A stretch of 33,663 nt of DNA from Nocardioides albidus (GTDB lineage Bacteria; Actinomycetota; Actinomycetes; Propionibacteriales; Nocardioidaceae): positions 189,962-223,624 of the forward strand of contig NZ_VDMP01000025.1 of the NCBI RefSeq assembly GCF_006335005.1, in the 5' to 3' direction. Of this stretch, positions 8,840 to 16,171 are shown piece after piece. The translations under genes were made by a program, and so were the position numbers. Every line of letters begins with the position of its first letter. Within the stretch, counting starts at the first letter, position 1. The notes under the pieces were generated by a model. That model was not told where the DNA came from. It saw only the letters and a program-made list of their open reading frames with translations, and ran no database searches.

Positions 8840-9076
8840 TCATGCCCTCGAAGGTGCAGAAGGTCGTGACGTCCTCCCAGGCCTCGGTAAGTCCGGCGTC
8901 TTCCGCCTCGAGATGCCGTGGACATCGAGAAGGGCGACGACCACGATGTAGACGGCGGTGCCGCACTTGACGAGGTTGCCTTCGTCGTCGTGGAACCGGC
9001 AGCCGAGGTAGATCCCGACCACCAGGGAAACTGCTGCGGCGGCGATACCGGCGGCTCTGGCGTGCCACGCGATCAC
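8840..9076 (-). CDS. Small two-TM membrane protein, probably frameshifted at its end
   Basis: The frame starts with GTG at 9076 behind a strong ribosome site, GGAGGGGAG, 24 bp after the Cys-rich gene, so the two form an operon. It encodes two likely membrane segments (residues about 8-25 and 40-53) separated by a polar loop with GCRFHDDEGN. As read it has 78 residues, but its last 24 lose third-position G/C bias. From about 8915 down to 8799 the neighbouring frame has strong bias and reads EAEDAGLTEAWEDVTTF, ending at a stop at 8799. The natural product may therefore be about 92 residues, with a frameshift near 8905-8925 (mutation, sequencing error or programmed). No family is recognised. Confidence 0.5.
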   Translation of the reverse strand: MIAWHARAAGIAAAAVSLVVGIYLGCRFHDDEGNLVKCGTAVYIVVVALLDVHGISRRKTPDLPRPGRTSRPSAPSRA

Positions 9077-9100
9077 CTCCCCTCCGATCGGAGAGTCTGA

Positions 9101-9355
9101 TCACGCTGCGGCGACCAGGACGTAGCCCCGGCGCTTCGACTCCTGGAGGTTGTCCCGAAGCTCGCGCTCGACCACGTCTGCGAGGTGGTCAGGCACGCGG
9201 CAGCCGCAGGTGGCGCCACCGCCGCCCCCGTACCCGGACGGCTGACCGTCGGAGCACCGGAGCTCTGGGGGCACGCCCCTGCTGATCGGGACGCACAGGT
9301 CGTGGTCGCAGGTGCGACCGATGAGCTTCACCTTGCAACGGTGAGTGGTGGGCAT
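9101..9355 (-). CDS. Cys-rich small protein, putative zinc-binding
   Basis: The 84-residue protein has six cysteines (C7, C16, C21, C34, C50, C52), a Gly-rich loop of five Gly around residue 45, and a charged C-terminal helix (VERELRDNLQESKRRG). The Cys pairs suggest a zinc ribbon or knuckle, but the family is not known to me. Codons have consistent G/C third bases, which supports real coding. ATG at 9355 is preceded by GAGGAA. It is the first gene of a two-gene operon with the small membrane protein. A dyad at 9425-9439 lies about 70 bp upstream and could regulate it. Confidence 0.6.
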   Translation of the reverse strand: MPTTHRCKVKLIGRTCDHDLCVPISRGVPPELRCSDGQPSGYGGGGGATCGCRVPDHLADVVERELRDNLQESKRRGYVLVAAA

Positions 9356-9424
9356 AGCGGTTCCTCTGGTTGGACTCCTTTGGGGTGATGGATCCAGAGG
9401 CTCTTCGCTGGCGACTGCACAGAC

Positions 9425-9439
9425 GGTGACGTAGTCACC
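9425..9439 (-). promoter_or_regulatory. Dyad GGTGAC-GTA-GTCACC, operator candidate
   Basis: GGTGAC at 9425-9430 and GTCACC at 9434-9439 form a perfect 6 bp inverted repeat with a 3 bp centre. It lies about 70 bp upstream of the Cys-rich gene start (minus strand) and next to the strong hairpin at 9445-9476. Its size fits a small dimeric regulator. No functional evidence is available. Confidence 0.3.
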
Positions 9440-9444
9440 TCTGG

Positions 9445-9476
9445 GTTGGGACGGGTGTTAGCGCACCCGTCCCAAC
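9445..9476 (-). terminator. Strong hairpin downstream of dnaB, likely terminator
   Basis: GTTGGGACGGGTG (9445-9457) and CACCCGTCCCAAC (9464-9476) are perfectly complementary over 13 bp with a 6-base loop. It lies about 160 bp beyond the dnaB stop in the direction of dnaB transcription and before the next minus-strand gene at 9355. There is no clear U-run on the minus-strand side, as is common in GC-rich actinobacteria. Ending dnaB transcription is the simplest role. Confidence 0.65.
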
Positions 9477-9633
9477 GTCATTTCACATCTCTTCAGTTGT
9501 CCGGCCGCGAGCCGAGTGGTTCACATTCTCGCCTACGGCTCCGACACGATCTGCCCACGACGGCCGACATAACGTGCGAAGTCCACCTTGTCGTAGGCAA
9601 AGTCAGAGTTCGCTGCATCTCGACACCCAGCAC

Positions 9634-12282
9634 TCAGCCGTGCGCCATGTCGACGAACCGGCTGTAGTGACCCTGGAAGGCGACGACGATGTCGCGGGTC
9701 GCGCCGTTGCGGTGCTTGGCGACGATGAGGTCGGCCTCGCCGGGACGGGTCGACTCCTTCTCGTAGACGTCGTCTCTATGGAGAAGGATCACCATATCTG
9801 CATCTTGCTCGATGGACCCCGATTCGCGAAGGTCGCTCATCGCCGGCCGCTTGTCGGCACGCTGCTCAGGACCACGGTTGAGCTGGGAGAGCGCGATGAT
9901 CGGGATCTCGAGCTCCTTGGCCAGCAGCTTCATCTGCCGGGAGAACTCGGAGACCTCGAGCTGACGCGACTCGACCTTCTTGCCCGAGCTCATCAGCTGG
10001 AGGTAGTCGATGACCATCAGCTTGAGATCGTGCTTCTGCTTGAGCCGGCGCGCCTTGGCGCGGATCTCGGTCATCGTCATGTTGGGCGAGTCGTCGACGA
10101 ACATCGGCGCCGACGACACCTTCGCCACGTGCCGGGCGAGGCGGTCCCACTCCTCGGTGCCCATCTTGCCGTTGCGGATGTGGTTGAGCGGGATGCGTGC
10201 CTCGGCCGAGAGCAGGCGCATCACGATCTCGGCACGCGTCATCTCCAGGCTGAAGAAGGCGCTGGTCAGGTTGTGCTGGACCGACGCGGCACGGCAGAAG
10301 TCGAGTGCCAGCGTGGAGTTGTGGGTCGGAATCATCGAGCGGCCGGCGAGATAGAGATGCTCGGGGTTGTCGACCTGCACGCAGCGGACCGGAACGGACG
10401 GCACCGGACGAACGTCAACGATGTATCGGCGGCCGATGCGTGTCGTCGTCTGAGGACGGTGCTCCTTGTGGAGCCGTGACTTGCGGTCGAGCCAGAAGAC
10501 GTCATCGACAGTCGAGAAGTTCAGATTGTAGGCAGTCGAGCTGTCCACGGAGCGGCCCTTGACCGGCTTCGTCGCCACACCGCACCGGTAGCCGAGGCTG
10601 ACGATCAGTTCGTAGACATCGTCAGCGAGCCGCTTGCTCGTCGTCGTGAACTGCACCGACCCGGTCTGCCTCGAGACCGTGCCGTCGGTGTCCAACAGAC
10701 CGGCGAGGAGCGCGCGACGGTCCTCCTCCGCTGCCCGCAGATAGGACGCCGGGATGTGCTTGTTGCCCAGGACCCCGATCCGGCGGAGCAAAGCCGTGAA
10801 CGAGCCGTGGTCGTCGTAGCAGGATCGACACTGCCACGACTCGCCGGAGGAGGGCTGGCCGCAGTCGACACAGTTCAGGCGCTCGGGATGGGCACCCTTG
10901 TTCTTGGGGCCGCACCGCCGGCTGCACGTGTAGACGTTCGGGTGCCTGGCCTCGAACTCCCTGTTGCAGACCTCGCAACTCCTCACCAGAGGCGCTCGCG
11001 CGGGGAGCTTCAGCGCGTAGAGCATGTCGCCCCGGCTCTCGCAGCGGATCCCGAGACCCTCGATGTACATCGGGATCTCGTCGGTCTCGGAAGTGAGCCG
11101 AGCACCGCTGGAATGCCCATCGCCCAGCCACGCGCCGAGCACGTAGGCAGGGATCGCCAGATCGGCTGATCGGCCATCGAGTGCACCCGCGTTGAGCACT
11201 GCGTGGTTGGCTCGCTGCTCGACACCGATTCGGACCGACCGAGAGATCTCCTCGGTGGTGATCACCGATGCGAAGATCCGCTGATGCCGAGCGCGGTTGT
11301 AGTGATGATCGGCAGCCCACTTGGACTTCCTGGCTGCTCGCGTCTCGGTCAGCCACTGATGCTGGGCATCGGCGACGATGACCGAGCCGTCGGAGAACTC
11401 CACCTCGTAACACGGGCGGTCCAGCATCACGTCGGTCGCCGCGACGACCCGGGTCGGCCTGCCCTCGGCGTCGTAGAGCTGGTCGCCGACCTTCACCTCG
11501 CCCATGGTCGTCCAGCCCGTGGGCGTCGGAAGGGGGGTGTCGAGAGCGAGCGCCTTGCCCATAGCGGGCCTCGCCGCGACGACGATCATCTGACCGGCGT
11601 GCAGGCCGTTGGTGAGCTCGTCGAGGTCGGCGAAGCCGGTCGGCACGCCGTAGATGCCGGCCTCGCGGTTCTCGATCGCCTCGATCTCGTCGAGGACCGA
11701 GTCCATGATGTCGCTGAGGGGGGCGTAGTCCTCCGACTTGTTGCGGTCGGTGACCTTGTAGATCTCGGCCTGGGCCTCGTTGACGATCCCGTCGACCTCG
11801 CCCTCGCCCGCGTAGCTGATCTGGACGATCTTGGTGCCGGCGTTGACCAGGCGGCGCAGGATCGCCTTCTCGTAGACGATCTCGGCGTAGAAGCCGGCGT
11901 TGGCGGCGATCGGGACGTTGGCGGCGAGGGTGTGGAGGTACGGTGCCCCGCCGATCTTCTGCAGCTGACCACGCCGCTGCAGCTCACCGGCGACCGTGAC
12001 CATGTCGGCGGGCTCGCCGCGGCTGTAGAGGTCGAGGATCGCCTCGTGGATCTCCTCGTGGGCCGGGCGGTAGTAGTCGGGCCCGCGGAGCACCTCGACG
12101 ACGTCGGCGATCGCGTCCTTGGAGATCATCATCGCGCCGAGCACGGACTGCTCGGCGGCCATGTCCTGCGGTGGCGTGCGGCCACCGCTGGGCGCCTCGC
12201 CCGGCTGGTACGGCGCCGGCCCGTCCCCCCACTCGCCGGACGGCTCGGCGGTCCAGGCGGGCGGGTCGTCCGTGAGACTCAC
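9634..12282 (-). CDS. dnaB: Replicative DNA helicase DnaB, with in-frame intein
   Basis: The 882-residue precursor contains a DnaB helicase of about 470 residues interrupted by an intein (residues 244-655). The extein has the N-terminal domain from about residue 38 (PPQDMAAEQSVLGAMM), a linker, and the RecA-like ATPase. Its Walker A is split as ARPAMGK / STLALDF around the intein. Walker B is MVIDYLQLM, and RESGSIEQDADMVILL precedes the end. DnaB forms the hexamer that unwinds DNA at the fork. Helicase activity needs the intein removed because it separates the P-loop Lys from the following Ser. I start at GTG 12282 (GGGAGG just upstream); extension to 12372 adds 30 atypical residues. The gene is on the same strand as the ribosomal operon upstream but separated from it by three genes. 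Confidence 0.95.
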   Translation of the reverse strand: MSLTDDPPAWTAEPSGEWGDGPAPYQPGEAPSGGRTPPQDMAAEQSVLGAMMISKDAIADVVEVLRGPDYYRPAHEEIHEAILDLYSRGEPADMVTVAGELQRRGQLQKIGGAPYLHTLAANVPIAANAGFYAEIVYEKAILRRLVNAGTKIVQISYAGEGEVDGIVNEAQAEIYKVTDRNKSEDYAPLSDIMDSVLDEIEAIENREAGIYGVPTGFADLDELTNGLHAGQMIVVAARPAMGKALALDTPLPTPTGWTTMGEVKVGDQLYDAEGRPTRVVAATDVMLDRPCYEVEFSDGSVIVADAQHQWLTETRAARKSKWAADHHYNRARHQRIFASVITTEEISRSVRIGVEQRANHAVLNAGALDGRSADLAIPAYVLGAWLGDGHSSGARLTSETDEIPMYIEGLGIRCESRGDMLYALKLPARAPLVRSCEVCNREFEARHPNVYTCSRRCGPKNKGAHPERLNCVDCGQPSSGESWQCRSCYDDHGSFTALLRRIGVLGNKHIPASYLRAAEEDRRALLAGLLDTDGTVSRQTGSVQFTTTSKRLADDVYELIVSLGYRCGVATKPVKGRSVDSSTAYNLNFSTVDDVFWLDRKSRLHKEHRPQTTTRIGRRYIVDVRPVPSVPVRCVQVDNPEHLYLAGRSMIPTHNSTLALDFCRAASVQHNLTSAFFSLEMTRAEIVMRLLSAEARIPLNHIRNGKMGTEEWDRLARHVAKVSSAPMFVDDSPNMTMTEIRAKARRLKQKHDLKLMVIDYLQLMSSGKKVESRQLEVSEFSRQMKLLAKELEIPIIALSQLNRGPEQRADKRPAMSDLRESGSIEQDADMVILLHRDDVYEKESTRPGEADLIVAKHRNGATRDIVVAFQGHYSRFVDMAHG
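10318..11553 (-). other. Intein in DnaB P-loop, class 3-like, with LAGLIDADG endonuclease and extra zinc motifs
   Basis: The 412-residue intein begins with Ala (ALALDTPLPTPTGW) and ends IPTHN before Ser of the extein. Lacking Cys1/Ser1, it has the Trp of DAQHQW (precursor residue 310), the Cys of VPVRC (634) and the Thr of PTHN (653): the W-C-T triad of class 3 inteins, where the block F Cys acts first. It carries two LAGLIDADG motifs, VLGAWLGDG (381-389) and LLAGLLDTDG (525-534), so a homing endonuclease is probably intact. Between them, at 436-488, lie two Cys4 sets (CxxC-13-CxxxC and CxxC-10-CxxC) resembling zinc knuckles. The position matches, as I recall, the P-loop DnaB intein of mycobacteria. 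His654 and Asn655 are present for the final cyclisation. Confidence 0.9.
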
Positions 12283-12743
12283 GGTCCTCCCACCTTCCTG
12301 ACGTGGCCCGATCGGGTTGATCCGGCCTGCTCCCCTGTGCGACGTCCAGCCTGCCGAACGGGTCCGGCACAATCGACACGGCGGGTCACCGGCACCAGCG
12401 CCCGACCGGCAACCTACGTGCCGGGCGGCCCCGCCGAAAGGGCCTTATCCACAGGTCCTGGGGATAACTCGGTGAGGGACGTGGACGACACGCTGAGATG
12501 GTGTGCACTGGCTGGGGAGGAACCTGTGGAATCGACGCAGCTGTCGGCGACGACTGTGCCCCTGACCTGCGCAAACGTCTTTCCCGGGCTGTGGAGCACG
12601 GAAATCTCGGGTGTGATCCCGTTCACTTCCAGGTCGCCGGGAGGTCATCAGGGGTCTGTCCGCGGGACCCGTCCGCTATCACACCGACCGGGTCACTTTC
12701 CACAAGTCGCCGGGATTTATCCACCGGCCCCGCGGCGGCGCCG
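12283..12743. promoter_or_regulatory. Gene-free divergent region with DnaA-box-like cluster
   Basis: This 461 bp lies between the divergent dnaB and MATE starts, and I see no convincing coding frame in it. It holds TTATCCACA at 12445-12453 (a perfect DnaA-box consensus), TGGGGATAA at 12459-12467 (reverse complement TTATCCCCA, one mismatch), TTATCCACC at 12717-12725 (one mismatch), CTTTCCACA at 12696-12704, and TGTGGA at 12525 and 12590 on the other strand. TCCACA cores should be rare in DNA this GC-rich. The promoters of both genes must also lie here, but I cannot place a -10 box with confidence. Confidence 0.5.
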
Positions 12744-14084
12744 ATGAGCGGGCGCGCTCTCGACCGCGAGATCGCGCGGTTGGCGTTCCCGGCGTTCCTG
12801 GCCCTCGTCGCCGAGCCGCTGTTCCTCCTCGGCGACGCGGCGGTCGTCGGCCACCTCGGCACCCCGGAGCTCGCCGGCCTCGGCATCGCCGGAACGATCC
12901 TTACCACCGTCGTCGGCCTGTCGATCTTCCTCGCCTACGGCACCACCGCCGGCGTCGCCCGCCAGATCGGCGCCGGGCATCGCCGCGCCGCCCTCGCCCA
13001 GGGCCTCGACGGCCTCTGGCTCGCCGTCCTCATCGGCGTCCCGGCCACCCTCGCCACCGCGCTCGGTGCCGGTCCCCTCGTCTCCCTGTTCGGGGCGTCC
13101 GCCGACGTGGCCCAGCCCGCCACGACGTACCTGCGCGTCGCCGCGCTCGGCCTCACCCCACTGCTGCTCATCCTCGCCGGCACCGGCGTGCTGCGCGGCC
13201 TGCAGGACACCCGCACCCCGCTCGTCGTCGCCGTCCTCGGCAACGTCGCCAACCTCGCGCTCAACGTCCTGCTCGTGTACGGCGCCGGCCCGGTGCCCCG
13301 TCTGGAGATCGCCGGCTCGGCGCTGGGGTCGGTGCTCGCCCAGACCGCGATGGCCCTGGCGCTGGTGCTCGTCGTGGTCCGGGCCGCACGCCGCGAGGGC
13401 GCCACGCTGCGCCCGCACCTGCCCGGTGTCCGGGCGGCGGCACGCGCCGGCGTCCCCCTCATCGTGCGGACCCTCACCCTGCGCGCCTCGCTCCTGGTGA
13501 CGACGTACGCCGTCGTGCTGACCGCCACCGCGGGGACCGGCAGCACCGCCGTCCCCGTCGCCACCCATCAGCTGGCGATGACCCTGTGGGGCTTGCTCGC
13601 CTACGTCCTCGACGCGATCGCGATCGCCGCCCAGGCGATCACCGGGCGGTTCCTCGGCGCCGGGGACATCGCCGGCACCCGGGGGGTCACCGGGCGGATG
13701 GTCCGCTGGGGGATCGTCAGCGGGGTCGTGACCGGACTCCTGCTCGCCGCGACGAGTCCCTGGCTCGGCGCCCTGTTCACACCCGACACCGGCGTCCGCG
13801 ACGCGCTCGTGCCGGTGCTGCTGGTCGCCGCCGCGGCCCAGCCGGCCGCCGGTGTGGTGTTCGTCCTCGACGGGGTGCTGATCGGCGCGGGCGACGGCCG
13901 CTATCTCGCCTGGGCCGGGGTGGTGGTGCTCGCGGGCTACGCTCCCCTGGTGCTGCTGACGAGTGCCCTGGGCGCGGGCCTGCCCTGGCTGTGGCTCGTG
14001 TTCTCCCTGGTGTTCATGGGCGGGCGCCTCGTCACGCTGGTGCACCGCTCGCGCAGCGACGACTGGCTGGTGGCGGGGGCATGA
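12744..14084 (+). CDS. MATE family efflux transporter (DinF-like)
   Basis: The 446-residue protein has about twelve hydrophobic segments in two halves. It begins with the MATE signature region IARLAFPAFLALVAEPLFLLGD and has VGHLGTPELAGLGIA (about 36-50), typical of the DinF branch. The loop GVLRGLQDTRTPL matches the conserved DinF/NorM cytoplasmic motif, and the second half has TGRFLGAGD. MATE proteins exchange Na+ or H+ for cationic compounds; the substrate here is unknown. The ATG at 12744 has no strong ribosome site; longer frames upstream contain non-hydrophobic sequence and are rejected. The stop codon overlaps the start of the next gene (ATGA), showing translational coupling. Confidence 0.9.
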   Translation: MSGRALDREIARLAFPAFLALVAEPLFLLGDAAVVGHLGTPELAGLGIAGTILTTVVGLSIFLAYGTTAGVARQIGAGHRRAALAQGLDGLWLAVLIGVPATLATALGAGPLVSLFGASADVAQPATTYLRVAALGLTPLLLILAGTGVLRGLQDTRTPLVVAVLGNVANLALNVLLVYGAGPVPRLEIAGSALGSVLAQTAMALALVLVVVRAARREGATLRPHLPGVRAAARAGVPLIVRTLTLRASLLVTTYAVVLTATAGTGSTAVPVATHQLAMTLWGLLAYVLDAIAIAAQAITGRFLGAGDIAGTRGVTGRMVRWGIVSGVVTGLLLAATSPWLGALFTPDTGVRDALVPVLLVAAAAQPAAGVVFVLDGVLIGAGDGRYLAWAGVVVLAGYAPLVLLTSALGAGLPWLWLVFSLVFMGGRLVTLVHRSRSDDWLVAGA

Positions 14085-14620
14085 GGCCGCTGCACTGGAT
14101 CGCCCTCGGGCTCGCCGTCGCCGTGTTCACCACCGCACCCGACGACCGGGTGGACGTCGCCGAGGTCCTCGGCAGCCTGCTGGTGCTCGTGGGCTGGATC
14201 CGGCTGTCCAAGGCCGTGCCCGACCTCCCGCTGCGCCTGACCCTCGGCTACCTCGCGGTACTCACCGTCGTCGTCGCGGCGGCGCTCAGCGCGCCGGCGG
14301 CGCGCGCCTGGCTCGACGACGCCGACCCGGCCGTGGTGTGGGCGTCCTCGGTGCCGGCCCTCGGCTTCCAGGCCGCGCTGTGCCACGCGATGGGGACGCG
14401 GGCGCGCGGGGCCCGCGTCCGCAGCGGCTGGTGGTGGTTCGTCGCGGAGGCGGCGATCCTCGTCGCGCTCGTCGCCAGTGTCCTGTACGACGGCGCGGGC
14501 TGGCGCTGGCTCTACGGTGTCGGCACCGTGGGGCTCGTCGGCGTCCTGCTCGTGATCCTGCTCGGCGCCCTCCAGGGCTCGGCCCCGTGGGCCGGGGCCC
14601 CCGAGGACGCGCGCACCTGA
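14081..14620 (+). CDS. Hypothetical four- to five-TM membrane protein
   Basis: The 179-residue protein is almost entirely hydrophobic, with membrane segments at about 4-18, 30-43, 55-73, 85-102, 120-137 and 143-162. The WWWFVAEAAILVAL stretch is the most distinctive. The family is unknown. Its ATG overlaps the MATE stop by 4 bp (ATGA), so it is made together with the transporter and may act with it. It ends 14 bp before the convergent lipoprotein gene stop. Confidence 0.75.
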   Translation: MRPLHWIALGLAVAVFTTAPDDRVDVAEVLGSLLVLVGWIRLSKAVPDLPLRLTLGYLAVLTVVVAAALSAPAARAWLDDADPAVVWASSVPALGFQAALCHAMGTRARGARVRSGWWWFVAEAAILVALVASVLYDGAGWRWLYGVGTVGLVGVLLVILLGALQGSAPWAGAPEDART

Positions 14621-14634
14621 CCGGGCCTCAGGAC

Positions 14635-15285
14635 TCAGCCGATCGCCGCCAGCAGCTTCTCGGCCAGCCCGACGGACTGGTTGAGCGGGTCGCCCTCGTA
14701 CTCGACGCCCTTCTCGTAGTCGAGGTCGATCTGCAGCAGCACCTTCGGGGAGCAGGCGCGCAGCTCACCCTCGAAGTCCGGCGGGCTGCTCACCTTCCAC
14801 CAGCCGGCGGTGGCGCCGGCGATGTCGTTCGCGGGCTCCACGCTGCCCTCGTCGTCGGAGGGCTGCGGGCAGCCGAAGGCGCCCTGGGTGAAGTCCTCCG
14901 GCCCGGTCACCTTCACGGTGACCTCGGCGAGGCCCTCCGCCTCGAAGGAGCAGTCGTCGCTGGTCCAGGCGAGCCCGCCACCGGTGCTGCCCTCCGAGCC
15001 GGAGTCGCTGCCGCCGACCTCGGGGGCGCCGAAGGACATGCCGTACGCCTCGGCCAGGTCCTCGGCCGTGACCAGGTCGCAGGCGGCCGGCAGCCCGGCG
15101 GCGGCGGCGCTGCTCGAGGGCTGGGCCGGTGCCGACGTGGTCGCGCTGGTGGCCTCGGCCGGGGTGGACGTCTCGGTCGCACTCGGGCTGGGCGTGTCCT
15201 CCACCACCGGGTCGTCGTCGCCGCAGGCCGTCAGGACCGGGGTCAGCAGCAGGAGGGCAGCGGGCCACAGCCGTCGTACACGCAT
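14635..15285 (-). CDS. Lipoprotein, DUF3558-like
   Basis: A 216-residue secreted protein. The N-terminus MRVRRLWPAALLLLTPVL leads to the lipobox LTAC, with Cys21 as the lipidated residue, then a Ser/Thr/Pro-rich linker (about 22-65). The globular part starts at LPAACDLVTAEDL and contains further Cys that may form disulfides (DDCSF, FGCPQP, RACSP). This resembles the DUF3558 group of actinobacterial lipoproteins, whose role is unknown. I start at ATG 15285, which has AGGAGC 8 nt upstream; the longer frame to 15330 puts a polar segment before the signal peptide. The terminator of the rplI operon lies just upstream (15338-15370), so this gene has its own promoter or depends on read-through. Confidence 0.8.
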   Translation of the reverse strand: MRVRRLWPAALLLLTPVLTACGDDDPVVEDTPSPSATETSTPAEATSATTSAPAQPSSSAAAAGLPAACDLVTAEDLAEAYGMSFGAPEVGGSDSGSEGSTGGGLAWTSDDCSFEAEGLAEVTVKVTGPEDFTQGAFGCPQPSDDEGSVEPANDIAGATAGWWKVSSPPDFEGELRACSPKVLLQIDLDYEKGVEYEGDPLNQSVGLAEKLLAAIG

Positions 15286-15337
15286 GGGGGAAGCTCCTGA
15301 GTCGCTCGGGGAAGGGAAGGAGTCCACCAAAACTAAC

Positions 15338-15370
15338 GGCGTGGCCGGCCCCGCAGGGACCGGCCACGCC
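15338..15370 (-). terminator. Rho-independent terminator of the rpsF-ssb-rpsR-rplI operon
   Basis: Read on the minus strand, GGCGTGGCCGG pairs perfectly with CCGGCCACGCC (11 bp, 11-base loop) and is followed by GTTAGTTTTGG, a T-rich tail. It starts 17 bp after the rplI stop. Structure, tail and position all agree. Confidence 0.85.
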
Positions 15371-15387
15371 GTCGTACGTCGATCAGG

Positions 15388-15834
15388 TCAGCTCGGGATG
15401 ACGTTGAGCGACACCGCGGCGGAGACCTCGTCGTGCAGCTTGACCGAGACCGCGTGGTTGCCCAGCGACTTGATCGGGTTGCCGAGGACGATGGTCCGCT
15501 TGTCGATGGCCTCGCCGGCGGCCTCGCCGAGCGCGGTCGCGATGTCGGCGGGGGTGACCGCACCGAACAGGCGGCCGCCCTGGCCGGCCTTGACCTTGAC
15601 GTCGACCGGCGAGCCCTCGAGCTTGGCCTTCAGCTCGGCGGCGTGGTTCTCGTCGCGGACGGCGCGGGACGCGCGGGCGGTCTTGATCGAGTCGGCCTGC
15701 GCCTGGGCGCCCCGGGTCCACCGGATGCCGAAGCCGCGGGGGATGAGGTAGTTGCGGCCGTAGCCGTCCTTGACCTCCACCACGTCACCGGCGGCGCCGA
15801 GGTTCTCGACCTCCTGGGTCAGGATGATCTTCAT
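15388..15834 (-). CDS. rplI: 50S ribosomal protein bL9
   Basis: The 148 residues match bL9 in length and sequence. The N-terminal domain starts [13 protein letters not shown] and includes the signature [19 protein letters not shown] (about 16-34). A long connecting helix follows, then the C-terminal domain with [13 protein letters not shown]. bL9 binds 23S rRNA near the L1 stalk and helps maintain reading frame. AGGAGA precedes ATG 15834. It is the last gene of the operon, 32 bp after rpsR, and is followed by the terminator at 15338-15370. Confidence 0.97.
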   Translation of the reverse strand: MKIILTQEVENLGAAGDVVEVKDGYGRNYLIPRGFGIRWTRGAQAQADSIKTARASRAVRDENHAAELKAKLEGSPVDVKVKAGQGGRLFGAVTPADIATALGEAAGEAIDKRTIVLGNPIKSLGNHAVSVKLHDEVSAAVSLNVIPS

Positions 15835-15866
15835 GAGTTCAGCTCTCCTTCTCTGCTAGCCGGGGC

Positions 15867-16103
15867 TCAGCGGCCGCTGGAGGTGTAGGGCAGCAGAGCG
15901 ACCTCGCGGGCGTTCTTCACCGCGATCGCAACGTCCCGCTGGTGCTGGACGCAGTTGCCGGTCACCCGACGGGCGCGGATCTTGCCACGGTCGGAGATGA
16001 ACTTCTTCAGAAGGCCGGTGTCCTTGTAGTCGACACCGGTGGCCTTCTCCTTGCAGAACTGGCAAACCTTCTTCTTCGGCTTGCGGACGACTGCCTTCGC
16101 CAT
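15867..16103 (-). CDS. rpsR: 30S ribosomal protein bS18, zinc-ligand (C+) form
   Basis: The 78 residues are those of bS18, which pairs with bS6 on the 30S platform. Cys14, Cys17, Cys51 and His54 form the full zinc-binding set (CQFC and CVQH), so this is the C+ type. Actinobacteria often carry a second, zinc-free S18 elsewhere, repressed by Zur; none is in this window. GGAGGAG precedes ATG 16103. It is 68 bp downstream of ssb. Confidence 0.97.
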   Translation of the reverse strand: MAKAVVRKPKKKVCQFCKEKATGVDYKDTGLLKKFISDRGKIRARRVTGNCVQHQRDVAIAVKNAREVALLPYTSSGR

Positions 16104-16171
16104 TGTGGTGCTCCTCCTCAGAGCCCGGCCGCGTCAGTCAACGTCGGCCGGAATGGTTGATGTGATGATGC

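Noticed and set aside
8743..8970. A plus-strand frame after the Fic gene with a hydrophobic stretch
   Set aside because: It has no ribosome site, and its third codon positions coincide with those of the minus-strand frame, so the bias does not favour it; its end is low-complexity Arg-rich.
12283..12372. N-terminal extension of DnaB by 30 residues
   Set aside because: The added residues are unlike DnaB, and the GTG at 12282 has a better ribosome site.
12498..12743. N-terminal extension of the MATE protein
   Set aside because: It is polar, Arg- and Ser-rich sequence that overlaps the DnaA-box-like sites and lacks membrane character.
12283..12743. The DnaA-box-like cluster as a replication origin
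   Set aside because: There is no dnaA or dnaN next to it and no AT-rich unwinding region; too few perfect boxes.
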